This document shows positions 46,024-56,590 of a stretch of DNA of 64,000 nt, one piece after another. The notes below the pieces were generated by a model, which was not told where the DNA came from, did not search any database, and worked only from the letters and a program-made list of their open reading frames with translations. Where the stretch lies: contig JANATF010000023.1 of NCBI GenBank assembly GCA_029449245.1, forward strand, positions 145,990 to 209,989, written 5' to 3'. Within the stretch, counting starts at the first letter, position 1, and the number at the start of each line of letters is the position of its first letter. Origin of the DNA: Mortierella alpina. Taxonomy: Eukaryota > Mortierellomycota > Mortierellomycetes > Mortierellales > Mortierellaceae. The translations under genes and the position numbers were made by a program.

Positions 46024-47104
46024 CTACAGCCCCAAGGTCTTTCTGACGGTGGCCCCGACCAGCTCATCAAAATGAACCCTGTCCGCACGCCAGACTTTCT
46101 AGAGGCGCACGTGCAAAAAAGAATATCGAGCATGGATGTGAGAACTTTGTGTTTGCAATGATCGTCGACTCTCTTCTCAACTGCAATTAATCGCATCTGA
46201 CAGAAAGAGGTGGCACTTACGCATGCTTCGATATTGGCACCGCTCTCGTCATTGGGCTCAGCCAGCATGCTCAGCACGGACAACAAGATCTTTTCTACGC
46301 TTTGAACAGGGCTCCATCTCTCGGAGCTGGATTCGTACATGTTGGGATCATCGCCGGGTGCGTGAAGGATCGAGATGCACACCGTGCCGTCTTGGTAGAC
46401 TGTCATTGGTGTAAAAGAAACAGCGAGAGAGATAGAGAACGTCGAAGCGATCAATATGAAGATAGTCTCATGCTACCCTTACAAACAACAACATGGTACC
46501 GCCCCATCCCCTTCAAGGAGTTCTATCGAGGCATCCACGGAGCCTCCTTGCGTGCAGATCAACTCGTGCTTACTGTTTGGGTGGAACATGTCGCATGTGA
46601 ACTTCATGGTTGGAGGCGAGAGTGGGTAGTCCTTGGGGAAGGTGAGCGTAGCCGGGAAAATGCCTCCTTCGTAAGGAGTGTCCTTTGGACCCCTATTCAG
46701 CATGGGCAAAGATGACAGAGGCGATGGGGGATGCTCTTGGGTCAGTCGCATAGCGAATCGGACGCATGGGCTGATACACGCATGGGTCGTCCTCGCTCCG
46801 TCTTCGTTCGCAAAAACTAGCCACTTACTCAATCAGGGCCTCCCATTCGAAAAAGTTCTCTTCCGTGGTAGGTCCTAGTCAGTTCATTCATGCCCCGGGA
46901 AAAGGGTGAGACGAGGGCATGTGAGTGGCCGTTGTCTGTTGCAAGTAGTGTATATTTTGGGAGCACGAGCCCGTATAGCAAGTAGTAGCGTCTTTGTCGC
47001 CATAGGGCCGCGTGGCTATCCTCACCTGCGGTGATGCCCTCTGGAGCATGCAAGGTGAGTTCGCGATACTCCTTCATGAGCCTTTTGAGGGCGGTGGAAC
47101 CCAT
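46024..47104 (-). CDS. UBC7: Ubiquitin-conjugating enzyme E2 G2 (Ubc7 orthologue)
   Basis: The E2 of endoplasmic-reticulum-associated degradation, which works with Hrd1- and gp78-type ligases. Five exons (47026-47104, 46829-46874, 46574-46692, 46221-46399, 46024-46098) splice to 498 nt, giving 165 residues, exactly the length of human UBE2G2. The start [13 protein letters not shown] aligns with the human start. An upstream in-frame ATG (47116) would add four residues. The core [21 protein letters not shown], and the catalytic Cys89 in [15 protein letters not shown] are intact, followed by the long acidic loop typical of the G2/Ubc7 class and the [12 protein letters not shown] helix. The C-terminus ends KTLGL. 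Convergent with the neurofibromin gene and divergent from the metallophosphatase gene. Confidence 0.95.
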
Positions 47105-47218
47105 AGTCTTGTACATTGCTGGCTGAAGTGTGATGCGCTTTGGGCGAGAATAAAAATACGTGGATGATGCAATCGGGATGTCGAGCCGAGAAGAGGCAAG
47201 GTAGGCCAGAGCAGCTCT

Positions 47219-47283
47219 TTTGTTCCTGTTCCAGTTCCTGTTCCGAATCCGGTTCTTGTTCTTGATACCAGTTCCAGTACCAA
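47219..47283. repeat. Degenerate GTTCCT/GTTCCA hexamer repeat
   Basis: About ten imperfect hexamers (GTTCCT, GTTCCA, GTTCTT, GTTCCG) immediately upstream of UBC7. On the UBC7 strand the unit reads AGGAAC or similar. Simple-sequence slippage is the likely origin. Confidence 0.75.
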
Positions 47284-48042
47284 TGAGCAAACAAAATGTG
47301 TAATGGGCTGAAGGAGTGAGATTGTCTTGATGAGCAAGAGGATGGAATCATCGCGTGGCCTTGAGCCGCTGCGTGGGGAGGGCGTGGCTTTGCGGAACAG
47401 CCGCTGCTGCACACTGCACCCGACAGAAATTTGTCGATGTAGCGTGCGGATTGTATGGCGACGCAGCGCGACAGAGACATCTCCATGTGCGTCGTGCATG
47501 CTCAGCGAGCGTACCCTCGACAGTGGGGGTGCGCGCCAGGATGGCTAGGTGGCTAGTTTGTCAGACCTAACCGGCCAAGTGCACGCGTTGGATCTGGTCG
47601 TGGGGAGGGGCATTCATGCATGCGTTCCAACGCTGTGTGCTCAAAAAATTACAATTTTGGTCAGGGGTAATTTCAGCACGCGGGCGACGTTCCAGGATCT
47701 GATTTGGTCGGCCAGAGGGCAAATGGCCGTCCTGGGACGAAACTTTTGCTCCCTTGGCCTTTGCTTACGCTCATCATCGCTGGTAATACGCTCGACAGTG
47801 GGCAAACATGAGATGTTTGTACTGTACCCTGGGCAAATGCAAGTGAGGTGGTACAGAGTCAAGGCCAGAGTACAATACTTGTGAATACAGACCAATGTTT
47901 CGCATACCTTTGGCCTCGTTGTGTAGTGTTTGGACGGCTGCTCCTTGTCTTTAACCCTATCCGTCGTCGTGTCGAGCGTACGGTCCTGGCTCGTCCTTGG
48001 ATTCGATTTCATGTCAAGTAATGGATCCTGCCAAATCCTGCG

Positions 48043-48052
48043 TATATAAATA
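48043..48052 (+). promoter_or_regulatory. TATA-like box upstream of metallophosphatase gene
   Basis: TATATAAATA lies about 405 bp upstream of the ATG at 48456. If it is the true TATA box the transcript has a leader of more than 350 nt, possibly with an intron. Position alone does not prove it. Confidence 0.4.
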
Positions 48053-48455
48053 CAAGGATCAAGGCACAGTTCCGATTGTAATTCCCAACCGTCCGCCCTT
48101 CTTCCTGGAGACTACTGTCCTACCTACTCGCGACCCGTCCTCTCGTCCGCCGAACCCTTTTCTCCTTGGCACAGCTGGCAGCCCCGAAGCCATTTCTTCG
48201 CACCGACATCGTCTTTGAGAAGTAAGAACAGGCGCTTCTGCATACTGCGGCTTTGCGCGTAAGAGCGTGCACAATGATGAAAGACCCCATGGCTATCACA
48301 CTCACCGTCTTCTGGCCCCTTTGCTTCTCTCACTCGCTCTCGACCAGCGTCCTTCCAGCACTCACTTGCACACCTCGCCTCACCTCTTCCTCATTCACTC
48401 ATTCCATTCCCTCTCTACATTCCTCTCTGACCCATTCCTCGACCCTGCCAAAGCC

Positions 48456-49577
48456 ATGCTCGTACCTTGCCCAACAAAGGCCATCAACGTAGGTCTGGTG
48501 CTGATTCTGACCCTGTGCACGGCCTCGAGCGTCGTCCAGAGCGCGCCCGCCAAACCTGTTTCACCACAGGTGGGTGAGGAATGCCCTTACGACTATGGTC
48601 GCAACAAAGAAGGAAACTTGAAGCAGCCCAGCACCCTTCCTCCCTGTCTTCCTTCGGACCCCTTCACGACCTATATCAAGTCGCAAGCCTTGGGTCCTGC
48701 AGATCTGGCCAAGCCCACTGACGGTCGAACCATAATTATCGGAGACGTCCATGGCCATTTGGATGGTCTAATGACATTTCTGAGCACGGTGCAATTCGAT
48801 CAAACAAAGGACAAACTCATCCTCGCCGGTGACCTGGTGGCCAAGGGTCCAAAGTCGCTTGAGCTCATCGACAAGGTCCAAGAAATGGGCGCCGAGTGTG
48901 TCCGTGGCAACCATGATGATGAGGTCCTCCGATGGAAGGGCTACCTAGACAGTTTGAAGAAGCCAACGTCGGAAGTCAAGAACGAGAAAGAGCCCGAAGC
49001 CTCTGAAGACGAGTGCGCTGACCAGATCGAGGTCCCCGAGGTTCAGACGGAAGAGGTCGAGACAGCAGCAGACGTGCCAAAGTCCGCCCCCAAGGACCTG
49101 ATCCCAGGCTCGGAGCATCATCTGCTCGCCCAAAAGATGACGGATGCCCAGTACAAGTATTTGAGTTCGTGCCCGTTGATGCTGACCCTCCCCGACACGA
49201 TCTCGCCTCTCAAGGTCGCCATCTACGTTATGCATGCCGGTGTCGACCCAGTCCTCAGTTTTGAGGAGCAACAGCCCTGGACTCTTTTCAACGTCCGCAA
49301 CATCCTCAATGGAGTTCCCTCTCGCAAGAAGAAGGGATCGAGCTGGTCACAGTTGTACAATGCCGCCGAATCGAAGCGCGTTGAAAAGGGAGCTAAGGGC
49401 CACCTCTTGGTCTATGGCCACGATGCCGGCCGCGGGCTCAACCAGCAAAAGTGGTCCATCGGTCTCGACACGGGTTGTGTGGCGGGCGGCGAACTCACTG
49501 GGTACATTGTGGAGCAGAACAAAGTGGAAAGCGTCAAATGCACCGATGCCAGCAACGGCGGCGGTGAGGACGATTAG
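48456..49577 (+). CDS. Secreted/vacuolar calcineurin-like (PPP-type) metallophosphatase
   Basis: A single exon of 373 codons. The ATG at 48456 precedes a hydrophobic segment (INVGLVLILTLCTASSVV, residues 10-27) that acts as a signal peptide or membrane anchor; the upstream frame has no ATG in this phase. Metal-binding motifs of the PPP/ApaH-like superfamily are complete: GDVHGH (Asp97, His99), GDLV (Asp126), GNHDDE (Asn152, His153), then later MHAG and YGHDAG. An acidic, Glu-rich insert of about 60 residues (170-230: EPEASEDECADQIEVPEVQ) interrupts the fold after GNHDDE. The closest architecture I know is yeast Ppn2, a vacuolar polyphosphatase of this superfamily. The substrate here is not proven and phosphoprotein or dinucleotide substrates remain possible. 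Confidence 0.88.
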   Translation: MLVPCPTKAINVGLVLILTLCTASSVVQSAPAKPVSPQVGEECPYDYGRNKEGNLKQPSTLPPCLPSDPFTTYIKSQALGPADLAKPTDGRTIIIGDVHGHLDGLMTFLSTVQFDQTKDKLILAGDLVAKGPKSLELIDKVQEMGAECVRGNHDDEVLRWKGYLDSLKKPTSEVKNEKEPEASEDECADQIEVPEVQTEEVETAADVPKSAPKDLIPGSEHHLLAQKMTDAQYKYLSSCPLMLTLPDTISPLKVAIYVMHAGVDPVLSFEEQQPWTLFNVRNILNGVPSRKKKGSSWSQLYNAAESKRVEKGAKGHLLVYGHDAGRGLNQQKWSIGLDTGCVAGGELTGYIVEQNKVESVKCTDASNGGGEDD

Positions 49578-49926
49578 TTTTTCTACCTTGTTTCATTTCT
49601 CTCTCTCTCCGTTTGGTCCTGGCTACCAACTAGTCGCCTGGTTCGACTCTCCCACAAAGGGAATAGTTTGATTCTTTTTGCATAGTCGTGATATATACTC
49701 TCTCATCCCTTTGTCTCCCTCTTATAAACCTCAAAATCCAATAAAGATGTTAGTGCAATTCATTCAGAGAGAGAGCACGCTCTTTCTCCGTCAAGATCCA
49801 ATTGTTTATGTAATACAGGTATGTGATGATGAAAGGGTTGATTGTTTATTTGAGCCAAGGTACAGAAGAGAGGGAGAGAGAAAGGGGAAAAAAAAAGTCG
49901 AGATTTGAATGAAGAAAAGATATACA
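49578..49926. other. 3' intergenic region, metallophosphatase / THI4
   Basis: About 350 bp with the 3' UTR of the metallophosphatase gene on the left and, on the minus strand, the far 3' end of the THI4 transcript on the right. Contains AATAAA at 49740-49745 (plus) and GA-rich simple sequence at 49866-49890. No gene is seen. Confidence 0.5.
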
Positions 49927-50043
49927 CACTTCCTAGCCGCACGCATTATCGTGTTGGATCAGAAGAGCAGACCCCGTGAAAGGGTTTTTTTCTTCTGACC
50001 ATCAGGTTCAAAGGGTATTTCTCACCGAGATCTTCAGGCACTC
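49927..50043 (-). promoter_or_regulatory. TPP (thiamin pyrophosphate) riboswitch aptamer in the THI4 3' UTR
   Basis: Read on the minus strand, the TPP aptamer core appears in order: GAGTGCC (P2/P3 5' strand), GGTGAGAAATACCC (the pyrimidine-sensing UGAGA motif), TTTGAACCTGAT (P4 5' strand, identical to the plant THIC type), CACGATAATGCGTGCGG (P5 hairpin with the invariant GATAATGC core and compensated CACG/CGTG stem), then CTAGGAAG (P4 3' strand). CCT/AGG closes P4. Two features are unusual. A 44-nt insertion lies between P4 and P5 and folds as a 10-bp stem (GGTCAGAAGA with TCTTCTGATC). P2 is weak (GAGU facing ACCC), and I found no clear P1. The element starts 224 nt after the THI4 stop codon on the same strand, so it should lie in the THI4 3' UTR and sense the pathway product. 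Confidence 0.82.
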
Positions 50044-50266
50044 ACAGAGCTCATCTTTTATGAACCCCCTTACGACAACTTGTTGTCTTCATAGCCTCCA
50101 AGGCATATGAATAGACAAGTTGGTTCAAGGGAAAAGATGTGCGAGGGAAGATCAAGGACCCCTGGTGTTGTTCTTTTCTTCATCTCGAAAAAAATGGCAC
50201 AATAAGAACGATAGTAATAAAAAAAAAGGAGAGTCGACCATGATGTGTGTGCAGTGCAACAGCACG
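50044..50266 (-). other. Proximal THI4 3' UTR with candidate regulated splice donor
   Basis: Between the THI4 stop and the riboswitch. On the minus strand it contains a donor-like GTAAGG at 50073-50068 that continues GGGTTCA (to 50061). Its GGTTCA is complementary to TGAACC of the aptamer (50005-50010). An A/T-rich stretch (TTTTTTTTTATTACTATCG) lies at about 50210-50230. It is plausible 3' UTR expression platform sequence, but no experimentally defined polyadenylation site can be assigned. Confidence 0.5.
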
Positions 50267-51671
<1,405 letters not shown>

Positions 51672-51745
51672 TCAAGAGGTGAGTGTCAAAGGGTGAGGAG
51701 GAAAGAGGAGAGAGAAGAAAAGAGGAGAGGATGTGATTCGGGTGT

Positions 51746-51753
51746 CTTTTATA
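51746..51753 (-). promoter_or_regulatory. TATA box of THI4
   Basis: TATAAAAG on the minus strand about 140 bp upstream of the THI4 ATG, followed by a pyrimidine-rich leader. No TPP aptamer motif (GATAATGC, or CTGAGA with AACCTGA) is visible between it and the ATG. Confidence 0.65.
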
Positions 51754-53074
51754 CCGTGTGAGGGAGGACAGAGATCCGATTCTCGTTTTCGTTCTCACGG
51801 ATCAAAACACAAACAAACAAATGGGATACGATGACTCGAAGAGAAAGAGAGAGAGCGAGCGAGCGAGAGAGCGGTGGGGACTCGCAGACGCACGGAAGCA
51901 AAGCGAAGGAGCCCACCATTAACCAAAAGCGCCTCAACCTTTCGGATCTCGATTGCAGTAATATGAATCAACAGCAGCAGCAACGTGCTCCTCCATGCAT
52001 CATTCTGAGAAGCGTGGACGTGCTATGCACTCTGGCCACGGCGATGACCGAAAGGTGTGTCGCACCTGCTTGACGAGACCCTCTTACAGGTGCAGCGCAG
52101 AGTCATATCATGCTGTACGTGGCACGAAGGAAAGAAAAGGGCATTGCGCGCACTGACGCACGCTGCTCCAGTAGAGTGCCATCGCAGACACAAATCCATA
52201 CGGGCGAGAACGAGGAGAGTCGTGGCGATAAGGAAGGTGTGCTTCTTGATCCGAGAGCAGAAAGTACCCCATCGCCCATCGCCCTCGACTGGTTCAAGAC
52301 AAGCAGGCGTTTCGTCTTTCTTTTTGGTGGGGGAGCAGGACGGTGCGTTTCCAATCCCCGCTCCATCGCCTCCAGGCGATAGGCTGTAGTCGACACCGCG
52401 GCAAGCGAGGAGGTGCCTTTGGTGCAGTTGTCCAGTCATACAGCAGAGGGTGCGGGCACGACACTGACAGCAGGCAGGCACAGTGCTGTACCACGTACCC
52501 GCGTCGTGTTTGGGCCCTGCTGAAGCTCTTGCCTTTTCTTGACCCCCCCGCCCTGCTTGCCCTTTGTCGTCCCTGTACGTATTTCGTCGAGCAGCACTAT
52601 AAGTATCCTGCCCTTGAGAGCAGGTCCTGCGACGGTGCTCACCGAGTGAGAGTGAGAGGCAGGATGGACGATGTAGCTCTCAGAAACACAAAGGCGCGCT
52701 GTCCTGCTGAAACCGCAAATATGCGCTTTTATTTTCCCATCCCATCCCATCCCATCCCATCCGCTTCTTTGCCTCACTCCCCGATTCGCCATCCCATCTT
52801 CCATTGTCCCTTTTCTCTCTCCACTCCTGCTCCTACTCGTTCTCTCTTTCTCTCTCATCCCATACCCCATTGCAACTCCTCGCTGCTAAAAATACATCGC
52901 GGCCACTCTTCCGTACGTTGGGCTTGTTCAGCTGGAACTGGAATACATGCACAAGAACGGCATGCTTGTGACCAGCGCGGTGTTGCTCTCCATGGCCCAT
53001 GCCTTGCTCCAGAAGCAGCTCAGACTAACCTCATTTCTGACCCTCCATCTGTAGACTGTACGCCCATCCATACC
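51754..53074. other. Divergent intergenic region (THI4 / copper ATPase)
   Basis: About 1.3 kb. It contains a GA-rich run (51837-51870), a TATAAG near 52597 that could serve the ATPase gene, a CCCAT pentamer array, and a pyrimidine-rich stretch ending in ATCTGTAG (53053), which looks like a leader-intron acceptor just before the ATPase start. The ATPase reading frame is open for 244 codons upstream of its ATG, but this part is low-complexity and shows no homology, so I leave it out of the CDS. Confidence 0.5.
52736..52762. repeat. (CCCAT)n pentanucleotide repeat
   Basis: About five and a half tandem CCCAT units in the leader region of the copper ATPase gene. Confidence 0.85.
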
Positions 53075-56000
53075 ATGTCCAAAGAGGACGAAGAGCATCT
53101 GCTGCTATTTGACAGCGTCGAGGACTGGGACGAATTCGAGCAGCGAGTGGACGCCTCTCTAGCCAAGGACAGCAAGTACAAAGACAAAGGCAGCAGCAAC
53201 GACAACAGCAAGGACAATGACACGGACAGCAAGGACCTTCTAGAGCAACCGGGTCAGCATTCTTCAGGGAGCCTGACGCTGCCAACCATCGGCATGACCT
53301 GCCAGTCCTGTGTCAATGCCATCACGTCAGTCCTAACATCTTTGCCGGGCATCATCCACGTGAAGGTCTCGCTGAGCGAAAAGCAAACCGAGGTCAAGTA
53401 CGACCCCACACTCATCCAGCCAGGACAGATCAAGGAGGCTATCGAAGACTGCGGGTTCGACGTACCCTTTGACACAGACTCGAACCTTGCTGCCACGCCC
53501 GCCACTGTCAGCGTGCCCTCGACTCCCAGCATGGCCGCCTCTGGCAACTTGCTTCATGCAACCAAAGCACAGTCCTATGTTCCCTCGCCAAAGTCGCCTA
53601 TACCCACCTCATGGCAGTCTTCTCATACCCGCGCAGACGTATCTGCAAGCTCCAAGACACCATTAGAGTTATCCCACACGCCTCTCTCATCAGAGTCGAT
53701 CGATCAGTCCCCCTTACAGGCCCTGAAAACGGCCCAGCTATCGGTGCGTGGCATGACATGTGCTTCATGTGTGGCCTCGATTGAGAAATCACTCAAAGAT
53801 GCGCCGGGACTCATCTCGATCAAGGTTGCGCTACTGGCTGAGCGAGCCACAATCGAGTATGTCGAAGGCTTGACCACGCCTCTGGAGATCGCCAGCAGGA
53901 TTGACGACATTGGATTTGAGGCGGCACCCATCATCGAGCGGCGGAAGGACCACGTCGACCTCCAAATCTACGGGATGACATGCGCATCCTGCGTCAACTC
54001 TATCGAGGGCGAACTACGGAATATGCCAGGAATCATCTCGGCCTCAGTCAGTCTTACGATGCAAGCAGCCAAAGTGGAATACGACAACCAAGTGCTGGGT
54101 GTTCGTGACATTGTCGAGCGCATCGAGGACATGGGATTTGATGCTCTCTTGGCAGAGCGCTCCCAGAACGCGCAGATAGAGTCGCTAGGCAGGAAAAAGG
54201 AGGTTGCTGAATGGAAGAAAGCACTAGTGACCAGCTTCACTTTTGCATTCCCCGTCTTTATTCTCTGCATGGTGATGCCTATGTTTGAGTGGGGTCGCTC
54301 CATCTACAACACCCACCTTGCTTTCGGACTCGCCCTGGGCGATGTCCTGGCCTTCTTTCTCACCATCCCTGTGCAATTTGGAATCGGTATGCGCTTCATC
54401 CTCAGCGCGTACAAATCAGTAAAGCACGGAGTGGCAACCATGGATGTCCTTATCTCGCTTGGAACACTCTCAGCCTTTACATTCTCCAGCTTTTCAATGC
54501 TCTACTCTATGTTTGATCCTCAACACCGTCCCGCCGCCGTGTTTTTCGACACCTCGAGTATGCTGATCACTTTTGTCACATTCGGTCGATATCTGGAAAA
54601 CCTAGCCAAGGGGCAGACCTCGGCCGCACTATCAAAACTCTTGTGCCTCACACCCTCAACCTGCACCATCTACCTGCTGGACCCAAACACGCGCGAGAGG
54701 ATTGGCGAAAAGAAGATTCCCTCTGAGCTCGTCCAAAAGGGAGATTTGATCAAGGTTGTTCCAGGAGACAAGATTCCAACAGATGGTGTGTTAGTCCGCG
54801 GGCATTCCACAGTGGATGAAAGCATGGTGACAGGAGAGGTCGAGCCTATTACCAAGACTATCGGATCCTCGGTTATTGGAGGCACTGTCAACGGACTCGG
54901 AACATTCGATATGGAGGCCGTTCGAGTGGGGACTGAGACAGCTTTGGCGCAGATTGTGCAACTCGTGGAGGACGCACAGACATCCAAAGCTCCTATTCAG
55001 GCCTACGCAGACAAAATTGCAGGATACTTTGTGCCGACGGTCATTCTGATGGCTCTGCTGACGTTCACTATCTGGATGATCATCTCGCACACAGTCGCAG
55101 AGGAAAGGCTACCCATGCTCTTTAAACACGAACCGTCCAAGTTTGTGGCATGCCTGAAGCTTTGCATTTCCGTCATTGTCGTTGCGTGCCCTTGTGCTCT
55201 TGGACTCTCAACACCAACCGCAGTCATGGTCGGCACAGGCGTGGGCGCCGAACACGGAATTTTGATCAAGAGTGGCGGAGCCTTGGAGGCAGCGCACCGT
55301 GTAACCAAGGTCGTGTTTGACAAAACCGGAACCTTGACTGTTGGCAAACTGGTGGTTGCAAGCTGGAACATGTACAAGCCAAGCAGGCCAGGATCGATGT
55401 CCTTCACGTCGTCGAGCACGCCTGGATCTCCAGGAGGCCTTCTGCCAAGTTTGGACAGCGCCAGCCTTGGCCAGCTGTCGACGAATCCCCTCAGCGACGA
55501 CGAGTTTTTCACCCTTGTGGGCGCGGCAGAATCGGTCTCGGAACACCCACTAGGACGCGCAATCAGCCAATATGCAAAGGATCTGCTTCAGGTGACCACA
55601 TTCAATGCCAGCGTCAAGGACTTTTCCTCCACGACAGGCCTCGGGATTGAATGCACAGTTGAGATGTCGTCCTCCAGAACGGATTACAAGGTTGTGATTG
55701 GTAACAAGTCATGGCTGGTCGATCATGGCATCCGACTGCCGTCCTCGTTAGCAACGGATCAAAACACACAAGAACGGGCAGGACGAACGACAGTTCTTGT
55801 GGCCGTGAATGGCATGTTCATTGGCTTCATCTCTCTTTCGGACACTATCAAACCGGAGGCGGCAAGGACAGTGGCAAGACTACAGCAGATGGGGATCCAG
55901 GTCGCCATGGTCACAGGAGATCAACCCTTGGTGGCACAAGTCATTGCCTCCGAATGCGGCATCCACGACGTCCATGCGGGCGTGTCTCCCACTGGAAAGA

Positions 56001-56590
56001 CCAAGATTGTGTCTGTGATGCAGGGCCAGGGTCATAGCGTTGCCATGATTGGGGACGGTATCAATGACTCTCCTGCGCTGGCACAAAGTGACCTTGGTAT
56101 TGCCCTGGTGTCGGGATCGGACATTGCAATGGAAGCAGCAGACATGGTTTTGATGCGCGGCGATCTGACGGATGTCGTAGCAGCAGTTGATCTCTGCAGG
56201 ACGATCTTCAGGCGCATCCGGTACAATTTCGCCTGGGCTTGTATTTACAACCTGCTTGGAGTTCCGTTTGCGATGGGCATCTTCTTGCCTTGGGGCTACC
56301 ATCTGCATCCGATGATTGCAGGCCTTTTGATGGCATTCTCGAGCGTCAGTGTGGTGTTTTCAAGCTTGCTACTGAAGCAATGGAGTAAACCGCGTCTTGA
56401 TGAGGCCTCTGGCAGGCAAGGAACCGTTCATGGAGCTCAGGAATGGCTGTGTACCAAGAAGGACCAATTAGCTCGTGCGTGGGGTAATCATTTTGCGCGA
56501 TCATCTTTGAAGGGCGGCAACAGTGCCGGAGGCTATATGCGAGTGGACATGGCTGACGATGAAGAAGCCGAGATGACAGACCTCGCATAG
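53075..56590 (+). CDS. CCC2: Copper-transporting P1B-type ATPase (Ccc2/ATP7 family)
   Basis: Pumps Cu(I) into the secretory pathway to load cuproenzymes such as multicopper oxidases. An intronless frame of 1171 codons; the ATG at 53075 is chosen because conserved sequence begins soon after it, with an acidic N-terminus (SKEDEEHLLLFDSVEDWDEF). Three heavy-metal-associated domains carry GMTCxSC at 73-79, 226-232 and 300-306. The transporter core has TGE (586-588, actuator), CPC (705-707, membrane copper site), the phosphorylated Asp749 in DKTGTLT, the SEHPLGRAI His-Pro motif of copper and heavy-metal pumps, and GDGINDSP (993-1000). Eight membrane helices are expected for the family. Yeast Ccc2 has two metal-binding domains; three here is between yeast and human (six). 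The C-terminal tail is cytosolic and ends EEAEMTDLA. Confidence 0.96.
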   Translation: MSKEDEEHLLLFDSVEDWDEFEQRVDASLAKDSKYKDKGSSNDNSKDNDTDSKDLLEQPGQHSSGSLTLPTIGMTCQSCVNAITSVLTSLPGIIHVKVSLSEKQTEVKYDPTLIQPGQIKEAIEDCGFDVPFDTDSNLAATPATVSVPSTPSMAASGNLLHATKAQSYVPSPKSPIPTSWQSSHTRADVSASSKTPLELSHTPLSSESIDQSPLQALKTAQLSVRGMTCASCVASIEKSLKDAPGLISIKVALLAERATIEYVEGLTTPLEIASRIDDIGFEAAPIIERRKDHVDLQIYGMTCASCVNSIEGELRNMPGIISASVSLTMQAAKVEYDNQVLGVRDIVERIEDMGFDALLAERSQNAQIESLGRKKEVAEWKKALVTSFTFAFPVFILCMVMPMFEWGRSIYNTHLAFGLALGDVLAFFLTIPVQFGIGMRFILSAYKSVKHGVATMDVLISLGTLSAFTFSSFSMLYSMFDPQHRPAAVFFDTSSMLITFVTFGRYLENLAKGQTSAALSKLLCLTPSTCTIYLLDPNTRERIGEKKIPSELVQKGDLIKVVPGDKIPTDGVLVRGHSTVDESMVTGEVEPITKTIGSSVIGGTVNGLGTFDMEAVRVGTETALAQIVQLVEDAQTSKAPIQAYADKIAGYFVPTVILMALLTFTIWMIISHTVAEERLPMLFKHEPSKFVACLKLCISVIVVACPCALGLSTPTAVMVGTGVGAEHGILIKSGGALEAAHRVTKVVFDKTGTLTVGKLVVASWNMYKPSRPGSMSFTSSSTPGSPGGLLPSLDSASLGQLSTNPLSDDEFFTLVGAAESVSEHPLGRAISQYAKDLLQVTTFNASVKDFSSTTGLGIECTVEMSSSRTDYKVVIGNKSWLVDHGIRLPSSLATDQNTQERAGRTTVLVAVNGMFIGFISLSDTIKPEAARTVARLQQMGIQVAMVTGDQPLVAQVIASECGIHDVHAGVSPTGKTKIVSVMQGQGHSVAMIGDGINDSPALAQSDLGIALVSGSDIAMEAADMVLMRGDLTDVVAAVDLCRTIFRRIRYNFAWACIYNLLGVPFAMGIFLPWGYHLHPMIAGLLMAFSSVSVVFSSLLLKQWSKPRLDEASGRQGTVHGAQEWLCTKKDQLARAWGNHFARSSLKGGNSAGGYMRVDMADDEEAEMTDLA

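Larger units (their letters stand above)
47105..48455. other. Divergent intergenic region (UBC7 / metallophosphatase)
   Basis: About 1.35 kb. Nearest UBC7 is a degenerate hexanucleotide array (GTTCCT/GTTCCA, 47219-47283), probably in its leader. The rest holds the promoter of the metallophosphatase gene with a TATA-like box near 48043. The large gap between that box and the ATG (about 400 bp) suggests a long leader or leader intron. No gene was identified. Confidence 0.5.

Noticed and set aside
52343-53074. In-frame extension of 244 codons upstream of the copper ATPase start
   Set aside because: Includes the CCCAT microsatellite and pyrimidine-rich leader, has no homology to N-termini of this family, and ends in a leader-intron-like acceptor. 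The conserved protein begins at 53075.
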